DNA of 64,000 nucleotides from an uncultured Prevotellaceae bacterium (GTDB lineage: Bacteria; Bacteroidota; Bacteroidia; Bacteroidales; Bacteroidaceae), in NCBI GenBank assembly GCA_900314655.1, contig OMWC01000006.1, forward strand, positions 1-64,000, read 5' to 3'. The translations under genes and the position numbers were made by a program. Each line of letters starts with the position of its first letter. The first letter of the stretch is position 1. Under the pieces are notes generated by a model. That model made no database searches. It had not been told where the DNA came from and was given only the letters and a program-made list of their open reading frames with translations. This document shows positions 35,244 to 44,310 of this stretch, one piece after another.

Positions 35244-35846
35244 TTAATTGTCTGAGGCACGTTTTTTAACCTCTTCTTCTATGCCTGGAAGCATTTTCTG
35301 GATCTGCGTGATGCGGGCTTTCAGATCGGGTGTGTTGCGGTATCGCTGGTAGTAGGAGAGGGCACTCCGGAAATTGTCGAGCGCATTCTCCCATTCTTCC
35401 AGAAACATATAGCTGAAGCCTATCCGATAGAAAGAATCGCCTTTTTCGTTATCGTAGCACACTTGTAGTTGCTTCTCATAGAGAGGGATGCACTTGCGGT
35501 AATGCCCCAGGTTGAAATGGCTCTCGGCATCGGCAAAATAATAGAAACTGCGTTCATGCGGGGCATAGACGTCGAGTTTGTTGATGACCGAATCCAGGTA
35601 GGCCGTGGCTTGCTCGTAATTCCACTCATAGTAGTGGCACACGCCCAGATAGGCTTTGAAGCGCGGATTCAGTTCATATTCATCATCGAGCTTCTGAAAA
35701 AGCAGCAGCGCCTCATGATATTTTCCTGAGGCAAAATACTCCATAGCACGCCCCAATTGTTCGGCATCTTCCGATTTCTGGCGGCGTTGGGCACCGACGG
35801 GCATAACCGTCAGCAGCAGGAGTGCGATGAAAACGTACTTTTTCAT
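35244..35846 (-). CDS. Secreted TPR protein
   Basis: 200 residues. A signal peptide (MKKYVFIALLLLTVMPVGA, then Gln) is followed by about four tetratricopeptide repeats (for example AMEYFASGKYHEALLLFQKL, YRIGFSYMFLEEWENALDNF). It is likely a periplasmic or outer-membrane-associated scaffold. It follows the M64 peptidase gene by 23 bases and precedes the vWA-like gene by about 100 bases. Confidence 0.85.
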   Translation of the reverse strand: MKKYVFIALLLLTVMPVGAQRRQKSEDAEQLGRAMEYFASGKYHEALLLFQKLDDEYELNPRFKAYLGVCHYYEWNYEQATAYLDSVINKLDVYAPHERSFYYFADAESHFNLGHYRKCIPLYEKQLQVCYDNEKGDSFYRIGFSYMFLEEWENALDNFRSALSYYQRYRNTPDLKARITQIQKMLPGIEEEVKKRASDN

Positions 35847-35869
35847 TTATGAAACACGATGAAATGGGA

Positions 35870-37093
35870 CTATTCCGTATAGAATCTGATCAGCCTTTCG
35901 ATAGCTTGCTGGCATACCGGACAAAACTCAGGATGCTCGTTGGTGCGCATCCGGCAATCAGGATAGGCGCGATAGACGCCTTTCAGCGAATAACCGGCAC
36001 CTTCATGGAGTCCGGCACCCTTCATGCTTTTCCACTTACTGTCAAAATCTTTCAGTGTTGTGATGTTGGGTTCCCACGGCTCAATGTCAGTCGGATACAT
36101 CGGAATCTGCTCCTGTTCGTAGGCATATTCGTCTGCAAGTCCGGCAAAGGAATGTCCGAACTCATGAACCACCACGGGTTTGAACGACGGATGGTGAGTC
36201 ATGCTCAGGTTGTAGCTGTTGAGTATGCCTCCGCCGCCATAGTTGTCCGTATTGACCAAAACAATGATATGCTCGTAAGGAGTGCCTGCAAGACAATCGT
36301 GTAACAGCTTGAGATTGAGTGTCGTTAAATACCTGTCGCTATAGAAAGTGTCGAAGTGGCTACCGAGGGCGGTTTCCTTCCAAATACCCTTGCCGGGAAT
36401 ACTTGTACCAGAGTCTTTTGAGGGCGATTTTACCGCGATGACTTGGAAGCGGTCTTTCAACTTCTTGAACGGCTCGTGGAGGAATAGTGCTTCCATAGCC
36501 GTGCGGGCATCTTTCAGGAAAACATCCATTTCGCTTGCCTGATAACCTTCTGCCACGTAGGCTATGTGGATGCAGTTGGAAGTATCTGCCGGTTGTTGAA
36601 GAATTTCATAATCTACAGGCAATTTGCCAATATGGCGGATCAGGATATCCTGAGGGTTCACAGTATGAGTCAGCGAAGCCATCACCTCCCTGCGGCTATT
36701 GCGTAGCTCAACGGTCACGTCAACGGTGTCTTTGGGCATGGGAATCAGAAAAACGTTCTCAAAACTTTTCTGTTCGGTTTCGGCTTCCGGGTAGGAAAGC
36801 CATTCCTGAAAGAGGGTGGAGAATGAGTTCTTGTAGATGATTTCCTCCGAATGGTGCCGGCGCACGATGATCTGGCCGTTGCCCTCCACGGGAACTTCGG
36901 CTAGCCTGCGGTGTTTGCCATACCATCCTGCCATCATATTCAGCTTATCTACATAGATGCTTTGGGCTTTGGCATTTCCGGCAAAGATATAGTCGATGCG
37001 GAGCGTGGAATCGCGGAAAAGGGCATCGAATTGCTGAGCATAACCCGATGAAACCGCAAAAAACGTACAAATAAAAAACAAGATCCGTTTCAT
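35870..37093 (-). CDS. M64-family metallopeptidase
   Basis: 407 residues from ATG 37093. The frame extends upstream into folK, but MKRILFFICTFFAVSSGYAQ is a clear signal peptide. The C-terminal half is peptidase family M64 (IgA peptidase family), with the zinc motif VVHEFGHSFAGLADEY, the upstream GGGGILNSYNLSMTHHPSF and a Cys pair near the end (CRMRTNEHPEFCPVC). An N-terminal beta domain (about 20-170) is also typical. It is exported, possibly to the cell surface. The start overlaps the folK stop by 4 bases, so translation is coupled although the functions look unrelated. Confidence 0.9.
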   Translation of the reverse strand: MKRILFFICTFFAVSSGYAQQFDALFRDSTLRIDYIFAGNAKAQSIYVDKLNMMAGWYGKHRRLAEVPVEGNGQIIVRRHHSEEIIYKNSFSTLFQEWLSYPEAETEQKSFENVFLIPMPKDTVDVTVELRNSRREVMASLTHTVNPQDILIRHIGKLPVDYEILQQPADTSNCIHIAYVAEGYQASEMDVFLKDARTAMEALFLHEPFKKLKDRFQVIAVKSPSKDSGTSIPGKGIWKETALGSHFDTFYSDRYLTTLNLKLLHDCLAGTPYEHIIVLVNTDNYGGGGILNSYNLSMTHHPSFKPVVVHEFGHSFAGLADEYAYEQEQIPMYPTDIEPWEPNITTLKDFDSKWKSMKGAGLHEGAGYSLKGVYRAYPDCRMRTNEHPEFCPVCQQAIERLIRFYTE

Positions 37094-37467
37094 TTCCTTT
37101 TTTGTTTCAGTTCTTTCCATAAGGCTTTCACGTAGTCGCGGTTCCAATCCTCTTCCTTGAACCGTTTGTCACCGTACTGAAGGATGTCAATGTCAACGGG
37201 GATATATCCTTCGCCAGAATCCTCTTGATTGCGTCCGCAGTTATGCTCCAGGTCCTTGAACCATTGTTTCAGGGCCTCATACGTCATGCTTGTCCTGATT
37301 TCGGCAAGGGCATTGATGTAGTAGCCGTCACCGCCATCCACGGGCTTCGTCTTCATAAACTGGGTGAAAATGATGTCAGAACCGAACATTCCCCCCAGAT
37401 ACTCCCTCACGGAGAGCGCATTGTCGTGCTGGTTAAGATTCGTACCGATGGCGATGATTACTTTCAT
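37090..37467 (-). CDS. folK: HPPK-like folate enzyme (2-amino-4-hydroxy-6-hydroxymethyldihydropteridine pyrophosphokinase)
   Basis: 125 residues, short against the usual 150-170. The N-terminal IAIGTNLNQHDNA and the magnesium-binding PVDIDILQYGD (Asp-x-Asp) fit HPPK, which pyrophosphorylates hydroxymethyl-dihydropterin in folate synthesis. The central loops are reduced. A minimal HPPK is likely, but loss of activity cannot be ruled out. Confidence 0.75.
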   Translation of the reverse strand: MKVIIAIGTNLNQHDNALSVREYLGGMFGSDIIFTQFMKTKPVDGGDGYYINALAEIRTSMTYEALKQWFKDLEHNCGRNQEDSGEGYIPVDIDILQYGDKRFKEEDWNRDYVKALWKELKQKRK

Positions 37468-37473
37468 GGGCCT

Positions 37474-38067
37474 CTATCTTAAGTCGATGACTTCTGCCTG
37501 AGGATAGTCTTTCGCATTGAAGCGGAACACCTTGTCGGGCAGGGAAGCCTTTCGGAAATTGCTGATATTGATGTTGGTCCAGCCTTTCGCGGTTTTCATC
37601 TTTACGTTGGTGGGCACGAACTGGTTGTTCACGGTGATATACATCTCCGTGATGGTGCGTTTGGGATTGGTGGCTTTCAGATATACTTCGTAGCCGCTTT
37701 TCACGTCCTTCTTGGTCATCGAGTAGCCCATGTTGTAAAGGTTGATGAATCGGTAGGGATTCATCGTCTGCTGCTGGGCTTCGGTGGGAGTTGACACATT
37801 CACTTCCTCTGTGGCAGTCATATAGGTCCATTGCGTCTTCCCGTCATACCACATCTTGGCTTGCGGGGTGTTGGCCACGAATTTGTTGCCTTTGATGGAA
37901 ATCGTACCTGAGGCATTGCCGTATTTGCCGCTCATCACGAAATTGGCCGTAGCACCTTTCTTGGCATTCACCACGGATGCGGCCTTGTCGAGTATCTGTT
38001 TGGCGGTCTGAGCGCTGACGTTGGTGAGCGCGAGCGCGCATATCAATGTGAAGATGATTCTTTTCAT
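37474..38067 (-). CDS. LolA-like outer-membrane lipoprotein carrier
   Basis: 197 residues with a signal peptide (MKRIIFTLICALALTNVSA) and the LolA-like beta half-barrel. The C-terminal FRFNAKDYPQAEVIDLR is the usual end of this family. It would ferry lipoproteins across the periplasm. It follows ftsK by 55 bases, an arrangement reminiscent of the ftsK-lolA gene pair of many Gram-negatives. Confidence 0.88.
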   Translation of the reverse strand: MKRIIFTLICALALTNVSAQTAKQILDKAASVVNAKKGATANFVMSGKYGNASGTISIKGNKFVANTPQAKMWYDGKTQWTYMTATEEVNVSTPTEAQQQTMNPYRFINLYNMGYSMTKKDVKSGYEVYLKATNPKRTITEMYITVNNQFVPTNVKMKTAKGWTNINISNFRKASLPDKVFRFNAKDYPQAEVIDLR

Positions 38068-38122
38068 TTCTTTTCTGTTTTTAAATTATCCTGTTCTTTT
38101 GACGTTTTCCTGGCGGGATGGT

Positions 38123-40582
38123 TTAACCGCGAAGCGATGCCAGCAGGCTGTCGAGGCTTGCAATATCGGTAATCAGCACTTCGCGTGGCTTCGAGCCTTG
38201 TGCTGCTCCCACGATACCTGCTTCCTCCAGCTGGTCCATCAGTCTTCCGGCACGGTTGTAGCCAATGGCAAAGCGGCGTTGCACCATGCTGGTGGAACCC
38301 TGTTGCGATACTACGATGGCATGAGCTGCCTCTTCGAACAGCGGATCCAGATTGTGGGCGTCGATTGAACTACCGCCAGAAACTCCGCCTTCATCGGTGG
38401 AAGGCTCTGGCAGTTCGAGCGGCTCAACGGGACCGGGCTGTGCCTCTACATATTTATTAATGCGCTCCACCTCGGGAGTATCCACGAAGGCACATTGCAC
38501 ACGTACGGGATCGCTACCGGCAGAGTAGAGCATGTCTCCACGTCCGATGAGCTGGTTGGCTCCCGTGCGGTCAAGGATGGTCATCGAGTCGATGCGGGCA
38601 GACACCTTGAAGGCGATTCGTCCGGGGAAGTTGGCCTTGATGTTACCCGTGATGATCTTCGTGGTAGGACGTTGGGTGGCTATCACCATGTGGATACCTA
38701 CGGCACGTGCCAGCTGGGCGATACGTGCGATGGGAAGTTCAATCTCCTTGCCGGCCGTCATGATCAGATCGCCGAACTCATCGATAATGACAACGATATA
38801 GGGCATGAAGTCATGACCGTCGGTAAGGCGGAGCTGACGGTTTACGAATTTCTGGTTGTATTCCTTGATGTTGCGCGCACCGGCCATCTTCAGCAGGTCG
38901 TAGCGGTGGTCCATCAGTTTGCAGAGGGAGTTGAGCGTGCGGATCACCTTGGTCACATCGGTGATGATAGCTTCCTCGTCGCCCGAATCGTCGGGAATCT
39001 GCGCCATGAAGTGGTTCACGATGGGGGCATAGATGGAGAATTCCACCTTCTTGGGGTCAACGAGCACGAATTTCAGCTCGTTGGGGTGCTTCTTATATAA
39101 CAAAGAGGTGATGATGGCATTCAGGCCGACGGATTTACCCTGACCGGTAGCACCAGCCACGAGCAGATGCGGAATCTTGGCCAAATCTACCATGAACACG
39201 TCGTTGGTAATCGTCTTTCCGAGTGCCAGCGGCAGTTCCATCGTGGTTTCCTGGAACTTTCTGGAGTTCAGAATGCTTTCCATCGATACGATGCTTGCTT
39301 TGGCGTTAGGCACTTCGATACCGATGGTGCCCTTGCCGGGGATAGGTGCGATGATACGGATGCCGAGTGCCGAGAGGCTCAGGGCGATATCATCTTCCAG
39401 GTTGCGGATCTTGGAGATACGCACGCCTTCGGCCGGTGTGAGTTCGTAGAGCGTGATGGTGGGGCCTACGGTGGCCGAGATACTCGAAATCTTCACCCCG
39501 AAGGAGTTCAGCACCTCGATGATGCGGTTCTTGTTGGCCGTCTGCTCCTTCATGTCGATATACGGCCGGTTGTCGGTATCGTATTTCTTGAGCAGGTCGA
39601 GCGTGGGATACTTATATTTCAGGAAAGGCTCCTTAGGATTGATAGGCGTGGAGAGGTCCTCTTCGCCCTGCACACTCTTGCCGGATGCCTTTTCGCCTTC
39701 TCCGGCCACGGTCACGGTCATGTCACCTAATTTCTCGGTTTCATCGGCCTTGGCTGTCTTTTTCTCTTTTTCCTTCTCTATATTATCATCGGTTTCATCG
39801 GCAATCTCGATTTCGGGGGTGTCGTCTTTGTCCGTCAGGTCAATCGTCTGGCTCGGTGTGGGATCTTCGTAGGCAGGAGCCAATGCCGGCTCGGGTTCAT
39901 GGTCTTCACTCGTGTTGGTGATGCGGAATTTCACGCGGTCGGTTATGATGCTCACGGGATTGAGCAGTTTGCGTATCACGTTGATGGTCTCATTGCTGAT
40001 ATAGGTCAGGAAGATGATGGCCACGATGCCCAAGACGGCCATCAGGCCTGGCGCTCCAATCACATTCTCCAGCCACTGGCATACGAAAGCGCCGTGGTCG
40101 CCGCCGGGGTTATAGACTTGGTCGCCGAGGATAGGTGTGAGGAACTTGGCAAACGTCACCGAGCACCATAGCATGATGACGACCAGCGAGAGAAACCACT
40201 TGAAGAGATTGATCTTCGTGTAGGCTTTCGAAATGCGAAGCCCGAAGATGGCCAGCAGTACCGGAATGATGAAGGCGGCAAATCCGAAGCACCGCGAGAT
40301 GAAGAAGTAGGAGAGTAGTGCTCCCGTAGAGCCGCATGTGTTCTGAAACTCACGCTGTGTGTTCATCCATTCGCCGGGTTTCAAGTCCAGCACGAGGCTT
40401 TGGTCGGCCTGTCCCGTGGTGAAATAACTGACAAATGCCAGTATCATGTAAATCGCGATAATAAACAACGAGAACCCGAAGATTCCGTTGAAGATATCGT
40501 TCTGAAATATATTCTTGATGCCTATTGCCTCCGAAAATGATTTCGCCGGTTTGGGCTGCTTCGTCTGCTTTTTCTTTGCCAT
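38123..40582 (-). CDS. ftsK: DNA translocase FtsK/SpoIIIE
   Basis: 819 residues. The N-terminal 200 residues hold four membrane helices, then comes an acidic linker rich in Asp/Glu/Thr (about 225-310). The motor follows, with VAGATGQGKSVGLNAI (Walker A) and VVIIDEFGDLI (Walker B), and the C-terminal winged-helix gamma domain (SSMVQRRFAIGYNRAGRLMDQ) that reads polar DNA sites. It clears chromosome DNA through the closing septum. It heads the ftsK-lolA-folK-M64-TPR group. Confidence 0.97.
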   Translation of the reverse strand: MAKKKQTKQPKPAKSFSEAIGIKNIFQNDIFNGIFGFSLFIIAIYMILAFVSYFTTGQADQSLVLDLKPGEWMNTQREFQNTCGSTGALLSYFFISRCFGFAAFIIPVLLAIFGLRISKAYTKINLFKWFLSLVVIMLWCSVTFAKFLTPILGDQVYNPGGDHGAFVCQWLENVIGAPGLMAVLGIVAIIFLTYISNETINVIRKLLNPVSIITDRVKFRITNTSEDHEPEPALAPAYEDPTPSQTIDLTDKDDTPEIEIADETDDNIEKEKEKKTAKADETEKLGDMTVTVAGEGEKASGKSVQGEEDLSTPINPKEPFLKYKYPTLDLLKKYDTDNRPYIDMKEQTANKNRIIEVLNSFGVKISSISATVGPTITLYELTPAEGVRISKIRNLEDDIALSLSALGIRIIAPIPGKGTIGIEVPNAKASIVSMESILNSRKFQETTMELPLALGKTITNDVFMVDLAKIPHLLVAGATGQGKSVGLNAIITSLLYKKHPNELKFVLVDPKKVEFSIYAPIVNHFMAQIPDDSGDEEAIITDVTKVIRTLNSLCKLMDHRYDLLKMAGARNIKEYNQKFVNRQLRLTDGHDFMPYIVVIIDEFGDLIMTAGKEIELPIARIAQLARAVGIHMVIATQRPTTKIITGNIKANFPGRIAFKVSARIDSMTILDRTGANQLIGRGDMLYSAGSDPVRVQCAFVDTPEVERINKYVEAQPGPVEPLELPEPSTDEGGVSGGSSIDAHNLDPLFEEAAHAIVVSQQGSTSMVQRRFAIGYNRAGRLMDQLEEAGIVGAAQGSKPREVLITDIASLDSLLASLRG

Positions 40583-40610
40583 TCCTTTTAATGTGGTTTA
40601 AAATTTGATG

Positions 40611-40618
40611 CAAAAGTA
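40611..40618 (-). promoter_or_regulatory. -7 element of ftsK
   Basis: TACTTTTG on the minus strand, 29 bases before the ftsK start. The -33 region is T-rich without a clear TTTG. Confidence 0.4.
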
Positions 40619-40661
40619 GCAGATTTTTCTTAGAAAACACCATAAAATCGCATTTTTTTGC

Positions 40662-40669
40662 TAATTTTG
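40662..40669 (+). promoter_or_regulatory. -7 element of the exonuclease gene
   Basis: TAATTTTG, 14 bases before the ATG at 40683. The 5' leader would be very short. No clear -33 box. Confidence 0.4.
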
Positions 40670-40682
40670 CACCGATTTTTAT

Positions 40683-41312
40683 ATGAAGACTATTTTTAAG
40701 AAGTTTGACAAGAAACGCATCACCGCCCTCCCCGCTGTGCATTTTGAAGGCAGAATCGTGGTGGTGATCTCTGCTGGCGAGGCCGAGAAGGCCGTTGACT
40801 ACCTATTGACCCAGCCCATACTCGGTGTGGATACGGAGACCCGTCCCTCTTTCAAGAAGGGGCAGATTCATAAAGTGGCACTCCTGCAGGTTTCCACCCA
40901 CGATACCTGTTTCCTCTTCCGGCTCAACTATCTCGGCATGGCTCCCGCTATCGTCCGCCTGCTTGAAGATGTGAAAGTGCCCAAGGTGGGATTGTCGTGG
41001 CATGATGACATCCTGCAGCTCCACAAGCGTGCTGAGTTTACTCCCGGCAATTTCATCGACCTCCAGAAACATGTAGGGGAGATCGGCGTGGAAGACCGTT
41101 CGTTGCAGAAACTTTATGCCAACTTTTTCGGCCAGCGCATTTCAAAGTCGCAGCAACTTAGCAACTGGGAGAACGATGTGCTTCAGGAAAAGCAGAAAAT
41201 ATATGCCGCCACAGATGCCTGGGCCTGCATTCAGCTCTACGAGGAACTGATGCGGCTGGAGCAGACACAGGACTACGAACTGGTGGAAGAATCGGAAGCG
41301 GCTATTGCCTGA
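40683..41312 (+). CDS. 3'-5' exonuclease (RNase D-like DEDDy fold)
   Basis: 209 residues. The DEDDy acids are visible: VDTETRP (first Asp and Glu), LSWHDDI (Asp) and YAATDAW (Tyr and Asp). The protein consists of the catalytic domain only, without the HRDC domains of RNase D, so small RNA or DNA 3' ends are plausible substrates. It is 40 bases upstream of the rRNA methyltransferase gene. Confidence 0.88.
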   Translation: MKTIFKKFDKKRITALPAVHFEGRIVVVISAGEAEKAVDYLLTQPILGVDTETRPSFKKGQIHKVALLQVSTHDTCFLFRLNYLGMAPAIVRLLEDVKVPKVGLSWHDDILQLHKRAEFTPGNFIDLQKHVGEIGVEDRSLQKLYANFFGQRISKSQQLSNWENDVLQEKQKIYAATDAWACIQLYEELMRLEQTQDYELVEESEAAIA

Positions 41313-41352
41313 TATTCGTACCGAATAAACAACAACCTCATACACAAGACCT

Positions 41353-42534
41353 ATGTACAAGTCAATATATCTAAAGAAAGGAAAGGAAGAGAGCCTGCTC
41401 CGCTTTCATCCCTGGGTGTTCTCGGGGGCCATCCTCAGGATGGATGAAGGCATCGGGGAAGGCGATTTCGTGCGTGTGCTGGCAGAAAACGGCGGTTTCA
41501 TCGCCGTAGGCCACTATCAGATTGGATCCATTGCCGTGCGTGTGCTTTCGTTTCGGGATATTGAGATAGACGAAGCGTTCTGGGAGAGCCGCCTGGCATC
41601 TGCCCTCCGGATGCGTATCTCTATCGGTATAGCCGACAACCCTCTGAACAACACCTACCGGCTTGTTCATGGCGAGGGCGACAACCTGCCCGGGCTGGTA
41701 ATCGACTGCTACGGCCAGACAGCCGTCATGCAGGCTCATAGCGTGGGCATTCACGTCTGCCGCAGAGAGATTGCCGCTGCCTTGGTGAAAGTGATGGGAG
41801 ACCGCATCGTGAACGTGTTCTACAAGAGCGAGACCACGCTGCCCTTCAAGGCCGAACTTGGTCAGGAGAACGGCTTTATCATTGGTGGTTCCGATGATAA
41901 CACAGCCTTGGAGAACGGCCTCCGGTTCCACGTGGATTGGCTGCGTGGGCAGAAGACCGGTTTCTTCGTTGACCAACGCGAGAATCGTTCACTGCTGGAA
42001 AAATATGCCCGTGGCAAACGGGTGCTCAATATGTTCTGCTATACGGGTGGCTTCTCCTTCTATGCCATGCGCGGGGGAGCCGAACTGGTGCATTCCGTGG
42101 ATTCTTCAGGCAAGGCTATCGAACTGACACGGGCCAACGTGGAACTCAATTTCCCGGGTGATTCGCGCCACGAGGCTTTCTGTGAAGACGCCTTCAAATT
42201 CCTTGAACGGGCTGGCAATCAGTATGATCTCATCATTCTCGACCCGCCTGCCTTTGCCAAGCATCGCGGAGCGCTCCACAATGCCCTGAAGGGCTACACC
42301 CGACTCAACCGGGCGGCTCTGGAGAAGATTCAGCCGGGCGGCATCCTGTTCACGTTTAGCTGTTCGCAAGTGGTGACAAAGGACAATTTCCGCAACGCCG
42401 TGTTCACGGCTGCTGCCCAGAGCAAGCGCAAGGTGCGCATTCTGCATCAGCTTCACCAGCCGGCCGACCATCCCGTCAACATCTACCATCCCGAGGGAGA
42501 ATACTTGAAAGGCCTTGTGCTTTATGTTGAATAA
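41353..42534 (+). CDS. Class I SAM-dependent rRNA methyltransferase (RlmI-like)
   Basis: 393 residues. An N-terminal PUA domain (1-75, HPWVFSGAI) is followed by an EEHEE-type linker domain and a Rossmann methyltransferase (VLNMFCYTGGFSFYAM, SAM loop). The LDPPAFAK and FTFSCSQVV motifs include the catalytic cysteine of m5C enzymes. The enterobacterial relative methylates C1962 of 23S rRNA. The exact site here is inferred. The stop overlaps the tilS start by 11 bases. Confidence 0.9.
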   Translation: MYKSIYLKKGKEESLLRFHPWVFSGAILRMDEGIGEGDFVRVLAENGGFIAVGHYQIGSIAVRVLSFRDIEIDEAFWESRLASALRMRISIGIADNPLNNTYRLVHGEGDNLPGLVIDCYGQTAVMQAHSVGIHVCRREIAAALVKVMGDRIVNVFYKSETTLPFKAELGQENGFIIGGSDDNTALENGLRFHVDWLRGQKTGFFVDQRENRSLLEKYARGKRVLNMFCYTGGFSFYAMRGGAELVHSVDSSGKAIELTRANVELNFPGDSRHEAFCEDAFKFLERAGNQYDLIILDPPAFAKHRGALHNALKGYTRLNRAALEKIQPGGILFTFSCSQVVTKDNFRNAVFTAAAQSKRKVRILHQLHQPADHPVNIYHPEGEYLKGLVLYVE

Positions 42535-43912
42535 GAAGGTTGCTTCATTCATTCGCCAGCACCGTTTGCTCCGTCCTGAGGGCCATTATCTCGTGGCGTT
42601 GAGCGGTGGTGCTGATAGTGTTTGTTTGTTGCTCGTCCTGAAGCAGTTAGGCTATTCCGTTGAAGCAATTCATTGCAACTTTCACCTACGTGGAGAAGAG
42701 TCTGACAGGGATGAACTTTTCTGCCGGAATCTCTGCGACGAACAGCAGGTTCCGCTCCATCTCGTACATTTCGAAACGCGGGAGTACGCCCAGCTTCACA
42801 AGGTCAGCATCGAGATGGCTGCTCGCCAGTTGCGCTACCGCCATTTCTTTCAGCTCTGCCAAGACCTGCAGATGGATGGCATCTGCGTGGCCCATCATCA
42901 GGATGATGTGGCTGAAACGGTGCTGATGAATCTGATCCGCGGCACGGGGCTGAAGGGCTTGTCGGGCATTCGTCCTCGTCAGGACTTCAATTTCGTTTCT
43001 AATAATGTATCTGTAAGCCCGTCAGACAGTCAGGTTCTGCATGTTTTTCGTCCTCTTTTGTGCGTCTCTCGCGATGAAATTGAGGATTTTTTGAACGGAA
43101 TCGGGCAGAAATACGTAACCGACAGTACAAATCTCGTAGATGATGTGATGCGCAACAAAATGCGTCTTCGGGTGCTCCCCATGCTTCGCGAGATGAATCC
43201 CAAAGCCTCCGAAAATATCGTTGAAACCGCTGAGAATGTGGCATTTGCGGATGAATACCTCGAAAGGAAAGTAGAGGATGATATTCGCGGATTGGTTGGC
43301 GAAAATGTTTTCCCAGAAGCCTCTGCCACTCTCTCAATTCCTATCGGAAAGATAGAAAATGAGTATGTCTTGTATCGTATTTTGAGCCGTTTTGGCTTCG
43401 TTTCTCCCCAAATCAAGCAGATTTTTGCCCGTTTGGATGCTCCTACAGGAACGGTGTTTTGCTCTGAAACCCACACGCTGGTGTTCGATCGTGGCTGTCT
43501 GCTCATTGAGGAATTGGAGAAAATTCCCTTCCGGGAGATGAAGATTCCCGAGGAGGGCATCTATCGGATAGGGGAGCATGCAAGGCTCAAAATTGAGCGG
43601 TTTCATCGAGAGGATTCTTTCCAGATTCCTCGCGAAAAGCATGTTGTTGCATTGGATGAAGCGGAGGTCAGTTTTCCGTTGACAGTTAGGCGATTACGTG
43701 ATGGTGACCGTTTCCGCCCGTTTGGCATGAAAGGTAGTAAGCTGGTTAGCGATTACCTTACTGACCAGAAACGCTCCTTGCTCGAAAAACGCCGCCAGTT
43801 GGTCGTCACCGACAGCCGCGACCGCATCCTCTGGCTGGTTGGTGAACGACTGGATGATCGGTTCAGGATCAAGGATTCTACCGAACAGGTTCTTGTGCTG
43901 ATTAGTGAATAA
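42524..43912 (+). CDS. tilS: tRNA(Ile)-lysidine synthase
   Basis: 462 residues from ATG 42524; a TTG 9 bases upstream is less likely. The PP-loop ATP site is LVALSGGADSVCLLL, followed by AIHCNFHLRGEESDRDE and CVAHHQDDVAETVLM, all typical of TilS. The C-terminal substrate-binding domain ends with SDYLTDQKRSLLEKR. It converts the wobble cytidine of the CAU anticodon tRNA-Ile to lysidine and is essential in most bacteria. Codon use in the second half is more AT-rich than in its neighbours. Confidence 0.95.
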   Translation: MLNKKVASFIRQHRLLRPEGHYLVALSGGADSVCLLLVLKQLGYSVEAIHCNFHLRGEESDRDELFCRNLCDEQQVPLHLVHFETREYAQLHKVSIEMAARQLRYRHFFQLCQDLQMDGICVAHHQDDVAETVLMNLIRGTGLKGLSGIRPRQDFNFVSNNVSVSPSDSQVLHVFRPLLCVSRDEIEDFLNGIGQKYVTDSTNLVDDVMRNKMRLRVLPMLREMNPKASENIVETAENVAFADEYLERKVEDDIRGLVGENVFPEASATLSIPIGKIENEYVLYRILSRFGFVSPQIKQIFARLDAPTGTVFCSETHTLVFDRGCLLIEELEKIPFREMKIPEEGIYRIGEHARLKIERFHREDSFQIPREKHVVALDEAEVSFPLTVRRLRDGDRFRPFGMKGSKLVSDYLTDQKRSLLEKRRQLVVTDSRDRILWLVGERLDDRFRIKDSTEQVLVLISE

Positions 43913-44249
43913 TGCGTTACAGCGTTACAGCGTTACAGTTCCAAAAACGATTGTGGGTAATTATGATAATAGAACTATATTTATATATATTTATAAATAT
44001 ATATAAATATAGAAATAAATTTTGGATTAGAATGACTCTTTCGAGAACTGTAACACCGTAACATCGTAACAATCCTGAACACCGAAACCGCAAAAAAGTA
44101 TGAATGAATGTAATCGTGCAAACTTATCCAGGAATATGACATCCGAAGCGCAAAAATATGATTTCCTGCTGCGAAACCATATCGTAATTCCTTTTAACAA
44201 TATCAGATGTTTTTGTTAACAGAATTTTACAGCTTATCATGTGCAGTTT
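43913..44249. repeat. Palindromic spacer: 8-bp inverted repeats around a 38-bp perfect palindrome
   Basis: No gene is seen in this 398-base gap (43913-44310). Three tandem GCGTTACA units (43914-43937) run into GTTCC. On the other side CTGTAACACCGTAACATCGTAAC (positions 44048-44070) holds three GTAAC at the same 8-base period in inverted orientation. GTTACAGTTC (43932-43941) pairs perfectly with GAACTGTAAC (44045-44054). Between the arms, 43975-43993 and 43994-44012 are exact reverse complements made only of A/T apart from the outermost G-C pair. The rest (44072-44249) is featureless AT-rich DNA leading to the mazG promoter. Confidence 0.85.
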
Positions 44250-44281
44250 TTTGGCGGATTCAAATTAATGTCGTATCTTTG
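44250..44281 (+). promoter_or_regulatory. Promoter of mazG
   Basis: TTTG at 44250-44253, a 20-base spacer and TATCTTTG at 44274-44281, 29 bases before the ATG. Confidence 0.75.
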
Positions 44282-44310
44282 CAAAGTAATTTCGAAACTG
44301 AATAGACAGT

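Noticed and set aside
43942..44044. Invertible promoter
   Set aside because: The flanking inverted repeats are suggestive, but neither strand inside contains a TAnnTTTG box, and no recombinase gene is close.
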